This document shows positions 1 through 6,381 of a stretch of DNA of 6,985 bases, piece by piece. Source of the stretch: Chloroflexota bacterium. GTDB lineage: Bacteria > Chloroflexota > Limnocylindria > Limnocylindrales > CSP1-4. Positions within the stretch are counted from its first letter, which is position 1, and every line of letters starts with the position of its first letter. A model generated the notes under the pieces. It was given only the letters and a program-made list of their open reading frames with translations, did no database searches and had not been told where the DNA came from. The translations under genes were made by a program, and so were the position numbers. Location: contig JACDBP010000037.1 in assembly GCA_013694835.1 (NCBI GenBank), positions 1-6,985 of the forward strand. The letters run 5' to 3'.

Positions 1-3000
1 CCGATGGGACGCGCCGCTTGCCAACCACCGCGGCTCGACCGGCTGCGGCCAGCAGGTCGCGATAGAAGGACGCGCCGCGCGCCCCGAGCTGGTCCCGCAG
101 GGCTGACCGGAGCCAGTCATCGGCGTCCGGCTGATCCGCGGCAGGGTGCTCCGGCACCGCAGGATGCTCCGGCACTGCAGGGTGCTCCGGCAACGGGTCC
201 GACCCGCGGCCGAGCAGCAACAGGGCGAGCCGGTCCGGCCGGTACAGGGCGATGCGGCCGTCGTCACGTCCCAGCGATCCGTGGCCGATCCACGCGACCT
301 CGCCCGCCGCACCGAGCTCGTCGAGCAGCCGCGGGTGATACCCGCGCACGCGCGCCGGCAGGATGTCGCGCTCGAGCACGCTCGCCGGGAGCGGCAATCC
401 CTCGAGCTGGGCGATCACGTCGGCCAGCCGCTCGAGGCCAGCTGCAGCGCTCCCGATGCCGTGCCAGCCGGGCAGGAATCGTCCGAAAGCGGCCGGCTCG
501 ACCGGTTCGACCTCGCGCCGCAGCCTCGCCAGCGACCGCCGCCGGAGCAGCCGCAGCACATCGGGGTCACACCACTCGCGCTCCACGCCGCCCGGCCGGA
601 ACTCGCCGCGGACGAGTGTGCCCGCCGCGAGGGCTCGCTCCAGCGCGGTCTCCACGACGCCGACCGGCAGGCCCCATCGAAGGGCCGGAGCCGGGGTCAG
701 GAAGGGCCCGTGATGGCGAGACCATCGCGCCAGGAGGCCGCCCAGGGCGTCATGGGTCGGCGCCAGGAAGACGAACGGGACGCCGGGCGGTGGCGCCACG
801 CCGAGGCCGTCCCGATATCGGCCGCTCTCCTCCGCGGCGATCCACCGTCGCTCCCCGGCGACGCGCACCGCGACCGCCCGCCGATCGGCGGCGAGCGCCT
901 CCAGCCACTCGCCGGCCACCCGCGACCGCGTGCCCGGATCCGGACCGCGTACCCGGTCCGCGACCTCCATCGTGCTCAGATCTCCGAGCCGGCGCAGCAG
1001 GTCGTGGACCTGGTCCACCGAACCTGCCGCACGCTCATCGGTCAGGGCCTGGAGCTCCAGCTCCAGTTCGGCGAGCGCGTCGGCATCGAGCAGCTCGCGC
1101 AGCTCCTCCGCGCCGAGCAGCTCTCGGAGGAGGTCGCGGTCGAGCGCCAGCGCCTGTGCCCGCCGGTCGGCCAGCGGCTGGTCGCCCTCGTACATGTAGG
1201 CGGCGATGTAATCGAACAGCAGCGACGACGCGAACGGGGATGCGCGCGGGGTCTCGACGCTGACAAGGCGGATCTCCCGCTTCTCGATGCCGCTCAGGAC
1301 CTCGCGCAATGCAGGCAGGTCGAAGACGTCCTGGAGGCACTCCCGGTAGGTCTCGAGGATGATCGGGAACGAGCCATACCGGCTGGCGACGCTCAGCAGC
1401 TGGGCCGCCCGTTGGCGCAGCTGCCACAGCGGCTGGCGCAGGCCCGGCCGGCGTCGTGGCAGCAGCAGCGCCCGCGCAGCGTTCTCGCGGAAGCGGCTGG
1501 AGAAGAGCGCCGAACCGCCGACCGCGCCGACGACCAGCTCCTCGACGCTGTCTGACTCGATGAGCACGGCCGACTCCGCGGCGGACGCCCCAGCTGCCCC
1601 GGCGAGCCCGGTCAGCCCCGGGCCCATCGCATCGGATCCGAACCCACGACCGGCGCCAGCCCACGGGGCGTCAGGTTCGTTGCCGGCTCCTCGGTCGCCG
1701 TCAGCCGCCGCCGGATCGTCGAGGTCCACGAACCCATCGGCTCGTGCATAGGCCAGCGCCCCGCTGTCGTCGGTGGCCGGCAGGCGGATGACGATCCCGT
1801 CGTCCGACCAGATGGGCTGCACCTCGAGCCCCAGCGTCTCGCGAAGCCGGGCTTCTATCGCCAGCGCCCACGGCGCGTGCACCCGCGCGCCGAACGGCGA
1901 GAGGAGGCAGATCCGCCAGTCGCCCAGCTCGTCGCGGAAGCGCTGCAGCACGATCGTCCGATCCGTCGGCAGGGCGCCGGTCGCCTCGAGCTCTTCCGCC
2001 AGGTACGCGAGCAGGTTCTCGGCCGCCAGCTCATCCAGGTCGTGCAGCTCGCGAAGTCGGGTGACCGCTTGCGCCCGGGTCCCCTCGCCGCCCGCCAGCG
2101 CCTCGCCCATCTCGCGGGTGAACGCGCCCAAGGCGCGCCCGAGCTCGATCGGCCGACCGATGCCATCTCCCTTCCAGAAGGGGATCTTGCCCGGCTCGCC
2201 GGGCGCCGGCGACACCAGGACGCGGTCGTGGGTGATCTGTTCGATCCGCCACGCACTCGCGCCAAGCAGGATGACCTCACCCGCGCGCGCCTCGTAGACC
2301 ATCTCCTCGTCGAGCTCGCCGACCCGCCGCCCACCCGCCCGCGCGTCACGGGCCTTCGTGCCCGGCCCGCGTCCATCCTCGCCCTCGGTGCCATCGGCGA
2401 GGAAGACGCCGAACAGGCCACGGTCCGGGATGGTGCCGCCGGACAGGATCGCCACCGTCCTGGCATCGCGACGACTGTGGACCATGCCCGTCACCCGGTC
2501 CCAGATGACCCGCGGCTTGAGCTCGGCGAACTCGTCGGCGGGGTACTGGCCGGCGAGCATGCCCAGCACGGCCTCGAAGCTCTCACGGCCCAGCTCGGCG
2601 AAGTTCTCGGCACGGCGCGCCAGCGCGTACAGATCATCCACGGACCACTCGCGCTCCGTGGCCGCGGCCACGAGCTGCTGTGCGAGCACGTCGAGCGGGT
2701 TGCGCGGGATGACCGTCGGCTCGATCGAGCCGTCGCGCATCCGCCGCGTGATGACGGCCGTCTCGAGCAGGTCTCCGCGGTACTTGGGGAAGATCACGCC
2801 CTTCGACGGCTCGCCGACGTGGTGGCCCGCGCGCCCGATGCGCTGGAGCCCCGACGCGACCGACAGCGGCGACTCGACCTGGATCACGAGGTCCACGGCA
2901 CCCATGTCGATGCCGAGCTCGAGCGAGCTCGTGGCCACCAGCGCGGGGAGCCTCCCCTCCTTGAGTGCCTCCTCGATGCCGACCCGCTGCTCGCGCGCGA

Positions 3001-4069
3001 GGCTGCCGTGATGCGCCCGGACGAGCTCCTCGCCGGCCAGCTCGTTGAGCCGCTGGGCGAGCCGCTCCGCCAGCCGCCGGCTGTTGACGAAGACGATCGT
3101 GCTCCGATGGGACCGGATCAGCTCCAGGATCCGTGGGTGGATGGCGGGCCAGATGCTGGTCCGGGCTTCCGGGCCGGCGGCCGGACCACCTGGCGCCTCG
3201 TCCAGGGGGATCGCCTCGCCGATGCGGCTCATGTCCTCGATGGGCACGATGACCTCGAGCTCGAGGGGCTTGCGGACACCGGCGTCGACGATCGTGACCG
3301 GGCGGCTCGGCGCAGGTCCCGTCGCTGGCTCCGATGAGTCGGGCCGCGTCGCCGCCGGATCGCCGGGCTGCCGGCCACCGAGGAAGGCGGCGACGGTGCT
3401 CAGCGGCCGCTGGGTGGCGGAGAGACCGATGCGCTGCGGCGGCCGGTCGGTCAGCACTTCCAGGCGCTCGAGAGACAGCGCCAGATGCGCCCCGCGCTTC
3501 GTGCCGGCGAGGGCATGGATCTCGTCGACGATGACCCACTCGATGCCGCGCAGGGCTTCGCGAGCCGCAGAGGTGAGCAGCAGGTAGAGCGACTCCGGGG
3601 TCGTCACCAGGATGTCGGGCGGGGCCTTGCCGAACGCGCGCCGCTCCTCGGCGGGAGTGTCGCCCGTGCGCATCCCGACCCGGATCTCACGTGGTCCATC
3701 GCCACGGGCCTGTCGGGCGAGAGCGATCCCGGTCAGCGGTGAACGCAGGTTCCGGTCGACGTCGTGGACGAGCGCCTTGAGCGGGGAGACGTAGAGCGTG
3801 CGGAGGCGACGCAATCGGTCGACGGGCGGCGGCCCCGTCATCAGGCGATCGATGCACCAGAGGAACGCCGCAAGGGTCTTGCCGCTGCCCGTGGGCGCGC
3901 AGATCAGCGTGTGGTCCCCCGCGGCGATGGCCGGCCAGCCCTGGGCCTGGGCTGCCGTCGGCTCATCGAAGGACGCCGCGAACCAGTCACGGGTGGCGGA
4001 CGTGAACGGCGCGAGCGGGTCGGTCGGCGGGCCACCTCGCTCGGCTCGAGGGGCGGACTTGCGTGGCAC
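1..4069 (-). CDS. lhr: Lhr-type large ATP-dependent helicase, C-terminus cut by window edge
   Basis: Superfamily 2 DNA helicase of the Lhr family. Mycobacterial Lhr is a 3'-to-5' ssDNA translocase that unwinds RNA:DNA hybrids and is linked to DNA-damage responses. I checked this frame for stops by hand: it is open from 4111 to the left edge (at least 1356 residues; mycobacterial Lhr has about 1500, so only the tail is missing). Motif I APTGSGKT is at residues 58-65, motif II DEIH at 182-185, motif III SAT at 217-219, motif V TSSLELGID at 380-388 and motif VI QRIGRAGH at 409-416. The winged-helix/Lhr-core region and the long C-terminal tail should follow; the frame ends near a GASFYRDLLAA segment typical of the family's last part. 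Start: GTG at 4069 (MPRKSAP...), the first start after the in-frame TAG at 4112-4114. It has no Shine-Dalgarno but has a promoter directly upstream. Low-complexity Ala/Pro/Gly insertions lie near residues 225-260, 283-303 and 775-835. Confidence 0.95.
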   Translation of the reverse strand, partial: MPRKSAPRAERGGPPTDPLAPFTSATRDWFAASFDEPTAAQAQGWPAIAAGDHTLICAPTGSGKTLAAFLWCIDRLMTGPPPVDRLRRLRTLYVSPLKALVHDVDRNLRSPLTGIALARQARGDGPREIRVGMRTGDTPAEERRAFGKAPPDILVTTPESLYLLLTSAAREALRGIEWVIVDEIHALAGTKRGAHLALSLERLEVLTDRPPQRIGLSATQRPLSTVAAFLGGRQPGDPAATRPDSSEPATGPAPSRPVTIVDAGVRKPLELEVIVPIEDMSRIGEAIPLDEAPGGPAAGPEARTSIWPAIHPRILELIRSHRSTIVFVNSRRLAERLAQRLNELAGEELVRAHHGSLAREQRVGIEEALKEGRLPALVATSSLELGIDMGAVDLVIQVESPLSVASGLQRIGRAGHHVGEPSKGVIFPKYRGDLLETAVITRRMRDGSIEPTVIPRNPLDVLAQQLVAAATEREWSVDDLYALARRAENFAELGRESFEAVLGMLAGQYPADEFAELKPRVIWDRVTGMVHSRRDARTVAILSGGTIPDRGLFGVFLADGTEGEDGRGPGTKARDARAGGRRVGELDEEMVYEARAGEVILLGASAWRIEQITHDRVLVSPAPGEPGKIPFWKGDGIGRPIELGRALGAFTREMGEALAGGEGTRAQAVTRLRELHDLDELAAENLLAYLAEELEATGALPTDRTIVLQRFRDELGDWRICLLSPFGARVHAPWALAIEARLRETLGLEVQPIWSDDGIVIRLPATDDSGALAYARADGFVDLDDPAAADGDRGAGNEPDAPWAGAGRGFGSDAMGPGLTGLAGAAGASAAESAVLIESDSVEELVVGAVGGSALFSSRFRENAARALLLPRRRPGLRQPLWQLRQRAAQLLSVASRYGSFPIILETYRECLQDVFDLPALREVLSGIEKREIRLVSVETPRASPFASSLLFDYIAAYMYEGDQPLADRRAQALALDRDLLRELLGAEELRELLDADALAELELELQALTDERAAGSVDQVHDLLRRLGDLSTMEVADRVRGPDPGTRSRVAGEWLEALAADRRAVAVRVAGERRWIAAEESGRYRDGLGVAPPPGVPFVFLAPTHDALGGLLARWSRHHGPFLTPAPALRWGLPVGVVETALERALAAGTLVRGEFRPGGVEREWCDPDVLRLLRRRSLARLRREVEPVEPAAFGRFLPGWHGIGSAAAGLERLADVIAQLEGLPLPASVLERDILPARVRGYHPRLLDELGAAGEVAWIGHGSLGRDDGRIALYRPDRLALLLLGRGSDPLPEHPAVPEHPAVPEHPAADQPDADDWLRSALRDQLGARGASFYRDLLAAAGRAAVVGKRRVPS
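145..193 (-). repeat. 18-bp in-frame tandem repeat in lhr
   Basis: About 2.7 copies of an 18-bp unit (145-162, 163-180, 181-193) with one to three differences between copies. Since 18 is a multiple of three, it encodes a repeated hexapeptide PEHPAV near residues 1293-1310 of the helicase. It lies in a hydrophilic linker ahead of the last recognisable C-terminal segment, so copy number could vary without breaking the protein. Confidence 0.85.
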
Positions 4070-4077
4070 GGGTCGCG

Positions 4078-4106
4078 AGTATAGGCGCGGGCGAGAGCTA
4101 GAACAA
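4078..4106 (-). promoter_or_regulatory. Sigma-70-type promoter of lhr
   Basis: Read on the minus strand: -35 TTGTTC (4106-4101), a spacer of exactly 17 bp, and -10 TATACT (4083-4078; five of six consensus bases). Transcription would start near 4071, only about two bases before the GTG at 4069. No ribosome-binding site fits in that space, so a leaderless mRNA is the likely outcome. Promoter strength and the exact start are inferred. Confidence 0.7.
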
Positions 4107-4114
4107 GTGTTCTA
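4099..4114. promoter_or_regulatory. Candidate LexA (SOS) box over the lhr -35
   Basis: Perfect palindrome with 7-bp arms and a 2-bp centre, TAGAACAAGTGTTCTA on the plus strand. It contains the core GAAC-N4-GTTC (4101-4112), the pattern recognised by LexA in Bacillus, actinobacteria and relatives. It covers the whole -35 hexamer of the lhr promoter, where a bound repressor would block RNA polymerase. lexA itself is not in the window, so the assignment rests on the motif and its position. Confidence 0.65.
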
Positions 4115-4153
4115 TAGAGGTCGCGGTGAGCTCACGTGACGCGATGCCCACGG

Positions 4154-4184
4154 CCATCGGCCCATCGGACCATCGGCCCATGGG
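4154..4184. repeat. 8-bp tandem repeat between vapC and lhr
   Basis: Four consecutive 8-bp units starting at 4154, 4162, 4170 and 4178, of the form CCATCGG followed by C or A; the last is altered to CCATGGG. It lies in the roughly 250-bp gap between the lhr start and the vapC stop, upstream of the lhr promoter. No function is evident. Confidence 0.8.
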
Positions 4185-4223
4185 ACGAAGTTGGTAGCGC
4201 CTCTGGTTCTGCAAGGGCGGCAG

Positions 4224-4239
4224 CAGCTGGGTCCAGCTG
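4224..4239. repeat. Perfect 7-bp inverted repeat, 2-bp centre
   Basis: CAGCTGG-GT-CCAGCTG in the vapC-lhr gap. The centre is too short for a stable RNA hairpin and no T-run follows on either strand, so it looks more like a protein-binding palindrome than a terminator. I see nothing else convincing in 4115-4317 beyond this and the 8-bp repeat. Confidence 0.45.
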
Positions 4240-4317
4240 GCCTGAAGAGGGCCGCGATGGTGACGTTGGACGGGCGCGATCGGCGCTCGCCGCCCACGGC
4301 GATGGCCCCTGGCGGCT

Positions 4318-4734
4318 TCAGCCCGATCCCGGAGCCGCGCCCATCACGTCCACTCCGAGGGCGCGGGCGGCGACTGCCTGCCGTCGGTCGAACGTCAGGA
4401 ACGCGAGGGGCCTTGGCAGCCGATCGGCGGCGGCAAGGTGGATGGCATGCGCTGTCCGCACCCCGCGAGTACAGCCGATCTCAGCCGCACGAAAGAGGCA
4501 TGCGGCGTCAACGGGCACCACACGGAACCGCTCCCAGTCATCCGCGAGCCGTCGATGGATGGGCTCTCCTGCCGTACCCACCAGCCCAAGGCGACAGAGG
4601 TTGACCTCGGCCTCGGCATAGGCGAGCGCCGACGCGTACCAGTCGCGATCCGCGTCCATCGACTCGAGCACGAGCGGTGTATCGGCCTCGTCGATGTATC
4701 GCTTGAGGAGAGCGGAGGTGTCCAGGAAGAGCAT
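4318..4734 (-). CDS. vapC: VapC-family PIN-domain toxin (ribonuclease)
   Basis: A 138-residue PIN-domain protein, the usual VapC length. VapC toxins are Mg2+-dependent RNases held inactive by the partner antitoxin. The first acidic residue is Asp5 in the LDTSALLKRY opening; the second is in AYAEAEV (Glu41 or Glu43); the last is Asp116 in FLTFDRRQ. The segment that normally reads R-T-x-D-A-I-H-L-A reads RTAHAIHLAAA here, so the third catalytic position is His96 (CAT at 4449-4447; Asp GAT is one base away). This may lower or abolish activity. The ATG shares one base with the vapB stop (TGATG), so translation is probably coupled. A damaged second copy of its 3' end lies upstream of vapB. The family call is firm; that it is an active toxin is not. 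Confidence 0.93.
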   Translation of the reverse strand: MLFLDTSALLKRYIDEADTPLVLESMDADRDWYASALAYAEAEVNLCRLGLVGTAGEPIHRRLADDWERFRVVPVDAACLFRAAEIGCTRGVRTAHAIHLAAADRLPRPLAFLTFDRRQAVAARALGVDVMGAAPGSG

Positions 4735-5012
4735 CAGCGATCGCGATCCCGCCGAAGGACCTCGATGCTTGACTCCCCGCTCGGAGCGGGCACGGGGTGA
4801 GGCCGCGCAGGCGGGACGGTCGTCCGGGGCGGGATCACCAGTCCGGCCGCGATCAGGTCATCCAGCGTCCGGTCCGGATGACCGTCATCGAGCGGTCCGA
4901 TGCGCGCCGCCGGCACCCCGTCGACCGTGATGACGATCCTGTGGCCCGCCTGCGCGCGACGCACGACGCGGCTGGCGTTGTTGCGCAGCTCACGGATGCC
5001 GATGCGTTCCAT
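4734..5012 (-). CDS. vapB: VapB antitoxin, Phd/YefM type
   Basis: A 92-residue antitoxin. The N-terminal half (MERIGIRELRNNASRVVRRA, then an IVITVDGVPAARI strand) is the Phd/YefM-like DNA-binding and dimerisation fold that often accompanies PIN toxins. The C-terminal tail (PSGESSIEVLRRDRDR) is the charged stretch that usually wraps around and blocks the toxin. An in-frame ATG at 5030 would add MCYSRA, but the family normally begins just before the IGIRELR motif, so I chose 5012. No clear Shine-Dalgarno is seen. The gene ends in a TGATG overlap with vapC. VapB-VapC complexes generally repress their own promoter; an inverted repeat at 5022-5037 is a possible operator. Confidence 0.92.
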   Translation of the reverse strand: MERIGIRELRNNASRVVRRAQAGHRIVITVDGVPAARIGPLDDGHPDRTLDDLIAAGLVIPPRTTVPPARPHPVPAPSGESSIEVLRRDRDR

Positions 5013-5021
5013 GGCACGACT

Positions 5022-5037
5022 GTAGCACATGGGCTAC
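5022..5037. promoter_or_regulatory. Inverted repeat just upstream of vapB, possible operator
   Basis: GTAGC-N6-GCTAC, perfect 5-bp arms, ending about ten bases before the vapB ATG. A weak -10-like TACAGT (5024-5019, minus strand) overlaps it, but no -35 stands at the right distance. Position and symmetry fit an autoregulatory site of the antitoxin; the sequence does not prove it. Confidence 0.35.
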
Positions 5038-5099
5038 GGCACCAGACCCGTATCCCAAGGCATGCCGTACGTGCCGTCCCGCCGATCCACTCCGACTCC

Positions 5100-5208
5100 G
5101 CGACCTCGCCCATCCCGCCGCTCGAGGGCACGGGCCGCGTTCCCTGCCGCCGGTCGAGCGTTAGGGATGGACGCGACGTGGCCAGCACTGCCGCGGTCGT
5201 CTCGGTCA
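5100..5208 (-). pseudogene. Relic of a vapC-like 3' end
   Basis: Read on the minus strand, this gap between acuC and vapB encodes RPSLTLDRRQ, then GGMGEVAES, matching RPLAFLTFDRRQ and VDVMGAAPGSG at the C-terminus of the intact VapC. At DNA level 5107-5117, 5121-5141 and 5141-5167 line up with 4338-4348, 4354-4374 and 4375-4401, with about 47 of 59 bases identical and small gaps of two and one bases. The stretch between the gaps is frameshifted. No N-terminal half, start region or antitoxin partner for it remains, since acuC begins immediately upstream. An ATG overlapping the acuC stop opens a frame through it, but that frame runs across vapB and looks spurious. Confidence 0.75.
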
Positions 5209-6381
5209 TCGGTCGCCTCCGCTGATGATGAGCCACGCCGAGAGCGCCTGCTCCACGATGCTGCGATCGCGTTCGAAGAGCTGGTCGGGGTCCGATGCAA
5301 CCAGGTCGCGTGCGTCCAGGTACGTCGCCGGAAGCGGCGACTGACCGAACCCGGCTGCTTCGTCCGCCCAGCGCTCGCGCCACGCGACGGGCGTCTCGGC
5401 GGGCGGCTCGCGGTGTGCCTGGGCAAGCCAGACCAAGGACCACGACCGGGGCACCACCCGGTAGACGTCGTACCCGCCGCCGCCCGTTGCGAACCAGCGA
5501 CCCTCGGCGTGGCGATGGGCGAGCTCGTCGAGCAACGAGGTCGCCCGGGCATAGGCAGTTGTCGTCACTCGCTGGTGGGCGAGGGGGTCGAAGGCGTGCG
5601 AGTCACAACCATGCTGCGTCACGAGCATCGTCGGTCGGAACGCTTTCGCGGCCGCCGGGACGATCGTCTCCACGGCATGGAGCCATGATCGATCGCCGCT
5701 CCCCGGCTCGAGCGGCACGTTGATCGCCGAACCGGGCGCATCCGGGCCACCCGTCTCCTCCAGCGAGCCGGTGCCCGGGAACAGTGCCTCGCCGGTCTCG
5801 TGGATGGACAGCGTCAGCACTTCGGGATCGTCCCAGAAGAGAGACTGGACCCCATCGCCGTGGTGAACGTCCAGGTCCACGTACAGTACCCGGTGCCCGG
5901 CGTCGCGTGCTCGCGCGATGGCAAGGGCGACGTCGTTGTAGATGCAGAAGCCACTGGCCCGCGCAGCCATCGCATGGTGGAGCCCGCCTGCCGGCTGGAA
6001 GGCGTGCTGCTCGGTGCCGGCCAGGATGCGGTCCATCGCCTCGATCGATCCGCCAGCGACCAGCGCCGACGCCTCATGCATGCCGCGGAAGGCCGGACAG
6101 TCACCTGGGCCGATCCCCATCCGTGGCGGCAGTCCGGGGTCGCTCGCGAACCGGCGCACCGTCGCGACGTAGTCGGGCCGGTGGAGTCTGGCCAGCTCTT
6201 CGTCGGTGGCAAGGCGTGGCTCCAGGAAGTGCGACGCGCCGGTCTCGCGCATCAGCGAGATCCCGGGCCCGAACCTGCGCGGTGTCAGTGGGTGCGCCGG
6301 CCCGAAGTCGTAGCCAAGGATGCCATCGCCGTGGACCACGAGGGGTTCGACCCCCGCTTCCCTCCCCGCGTCGCCGGTCAC
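5206..6381 (-). CDS. acuC: AcuC-type histone deacetylase family enzyme
   Basis: Class I-like, zinc-dependent deacetylase of the arginase/HDAC superfamily. In Bacillus, AcuC removes acetyl groups from lysines, with acetyl-CoA synthetase as the known target. About 391 residues from the GTG at 6381, the usual length. The catalytic His pair is in GGLHHA (His135, His136). The DLDVHHGDG motif gives zinc ligands Asp171 and His173; the third ligand is Asp260 in GCDSHAFDPL; the transition-state Tyr304 is in GGGGY. All expected active-site residues are present. The GTG overlaps the stop of the upstream kinase-like ORF as GTGA, with a weak GGGAG 11 bases ahead. A TTG at 6399 is possible but less likely. 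No acuA or acetyl-CoA synthetase gene is visible, so the substrate here is unknown. Confidence 0.93.
   Translation of the reverse strand: MTGDAGREAGVEPLVVHGDGILGYDFGPAHPLTPRRFGPGISLMRETGASHFLEPRLATDEELARLHRPDYVATVRRFASDPGLPPRMGIGPGDCPAFRGMHEASALVAGGSIEAMDRILAGTEQHAFQPAGGLHHAMAARASGFCIYNDVALAIARARDAGHRVLYVDLDVHHGDGVQSLFWDDPEVLTLSIHETGEALFPGTGSLEETGGPDAPGSAINVPLEPGSGDRSWLHAVETIVPAAAKAFRPTMLVTQHGCDSHAFDPLAHQRVTTTAYARATSLLDELAHRHAEGRWFATGGGGYDVYRVVPRSWSLVWLAQAHREPPAETPVAWRERWADEAAGFGQSPLPATYLDARDLVASDPDQLFERDRSIVEQALSAWLIISGGDR

Noticed and set aside
146..3337. Long plus-strand open frames (146-1555, 4-1263, 1877-3337) opposite lhr
   Set aside because: They are rich in Arg, Ala, Pro and Gln with no recognisable domain, and lie antisense to a continuous Lhr frame with all helicase motifs. 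High GC makes such shadows common.
2634..3539. Minus-strand frames inside lhr (2634-3539, 1855-2466, 1035-1664)
   Set aside because: They are in a different frame from the helicase, Arg/Ala-rich, and contain no family motif.
4112..4297. 61-residue minus-strand ORF between vapC and lhr
   Set aside because: No start context or recognisable domain; it runs through the tandem repeat and ends inside the palindrome at the lhr promoter.
4283..4317. GC-rich inverted repeat after vapC as a terminator
   Set aside because: Only short stems (four to six pairs) form and no T-run follows, so it does not meet the usual criteria for an intrinsic terminator.
4853..5209. Small gene starting at the ATG that overlaps the acuC stop (ATGA)
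   Set aside because: The overlap looks attractive, but after the vapC relic the frame becomes low-quality sequence and overlaps vapB out of frame to 4853.
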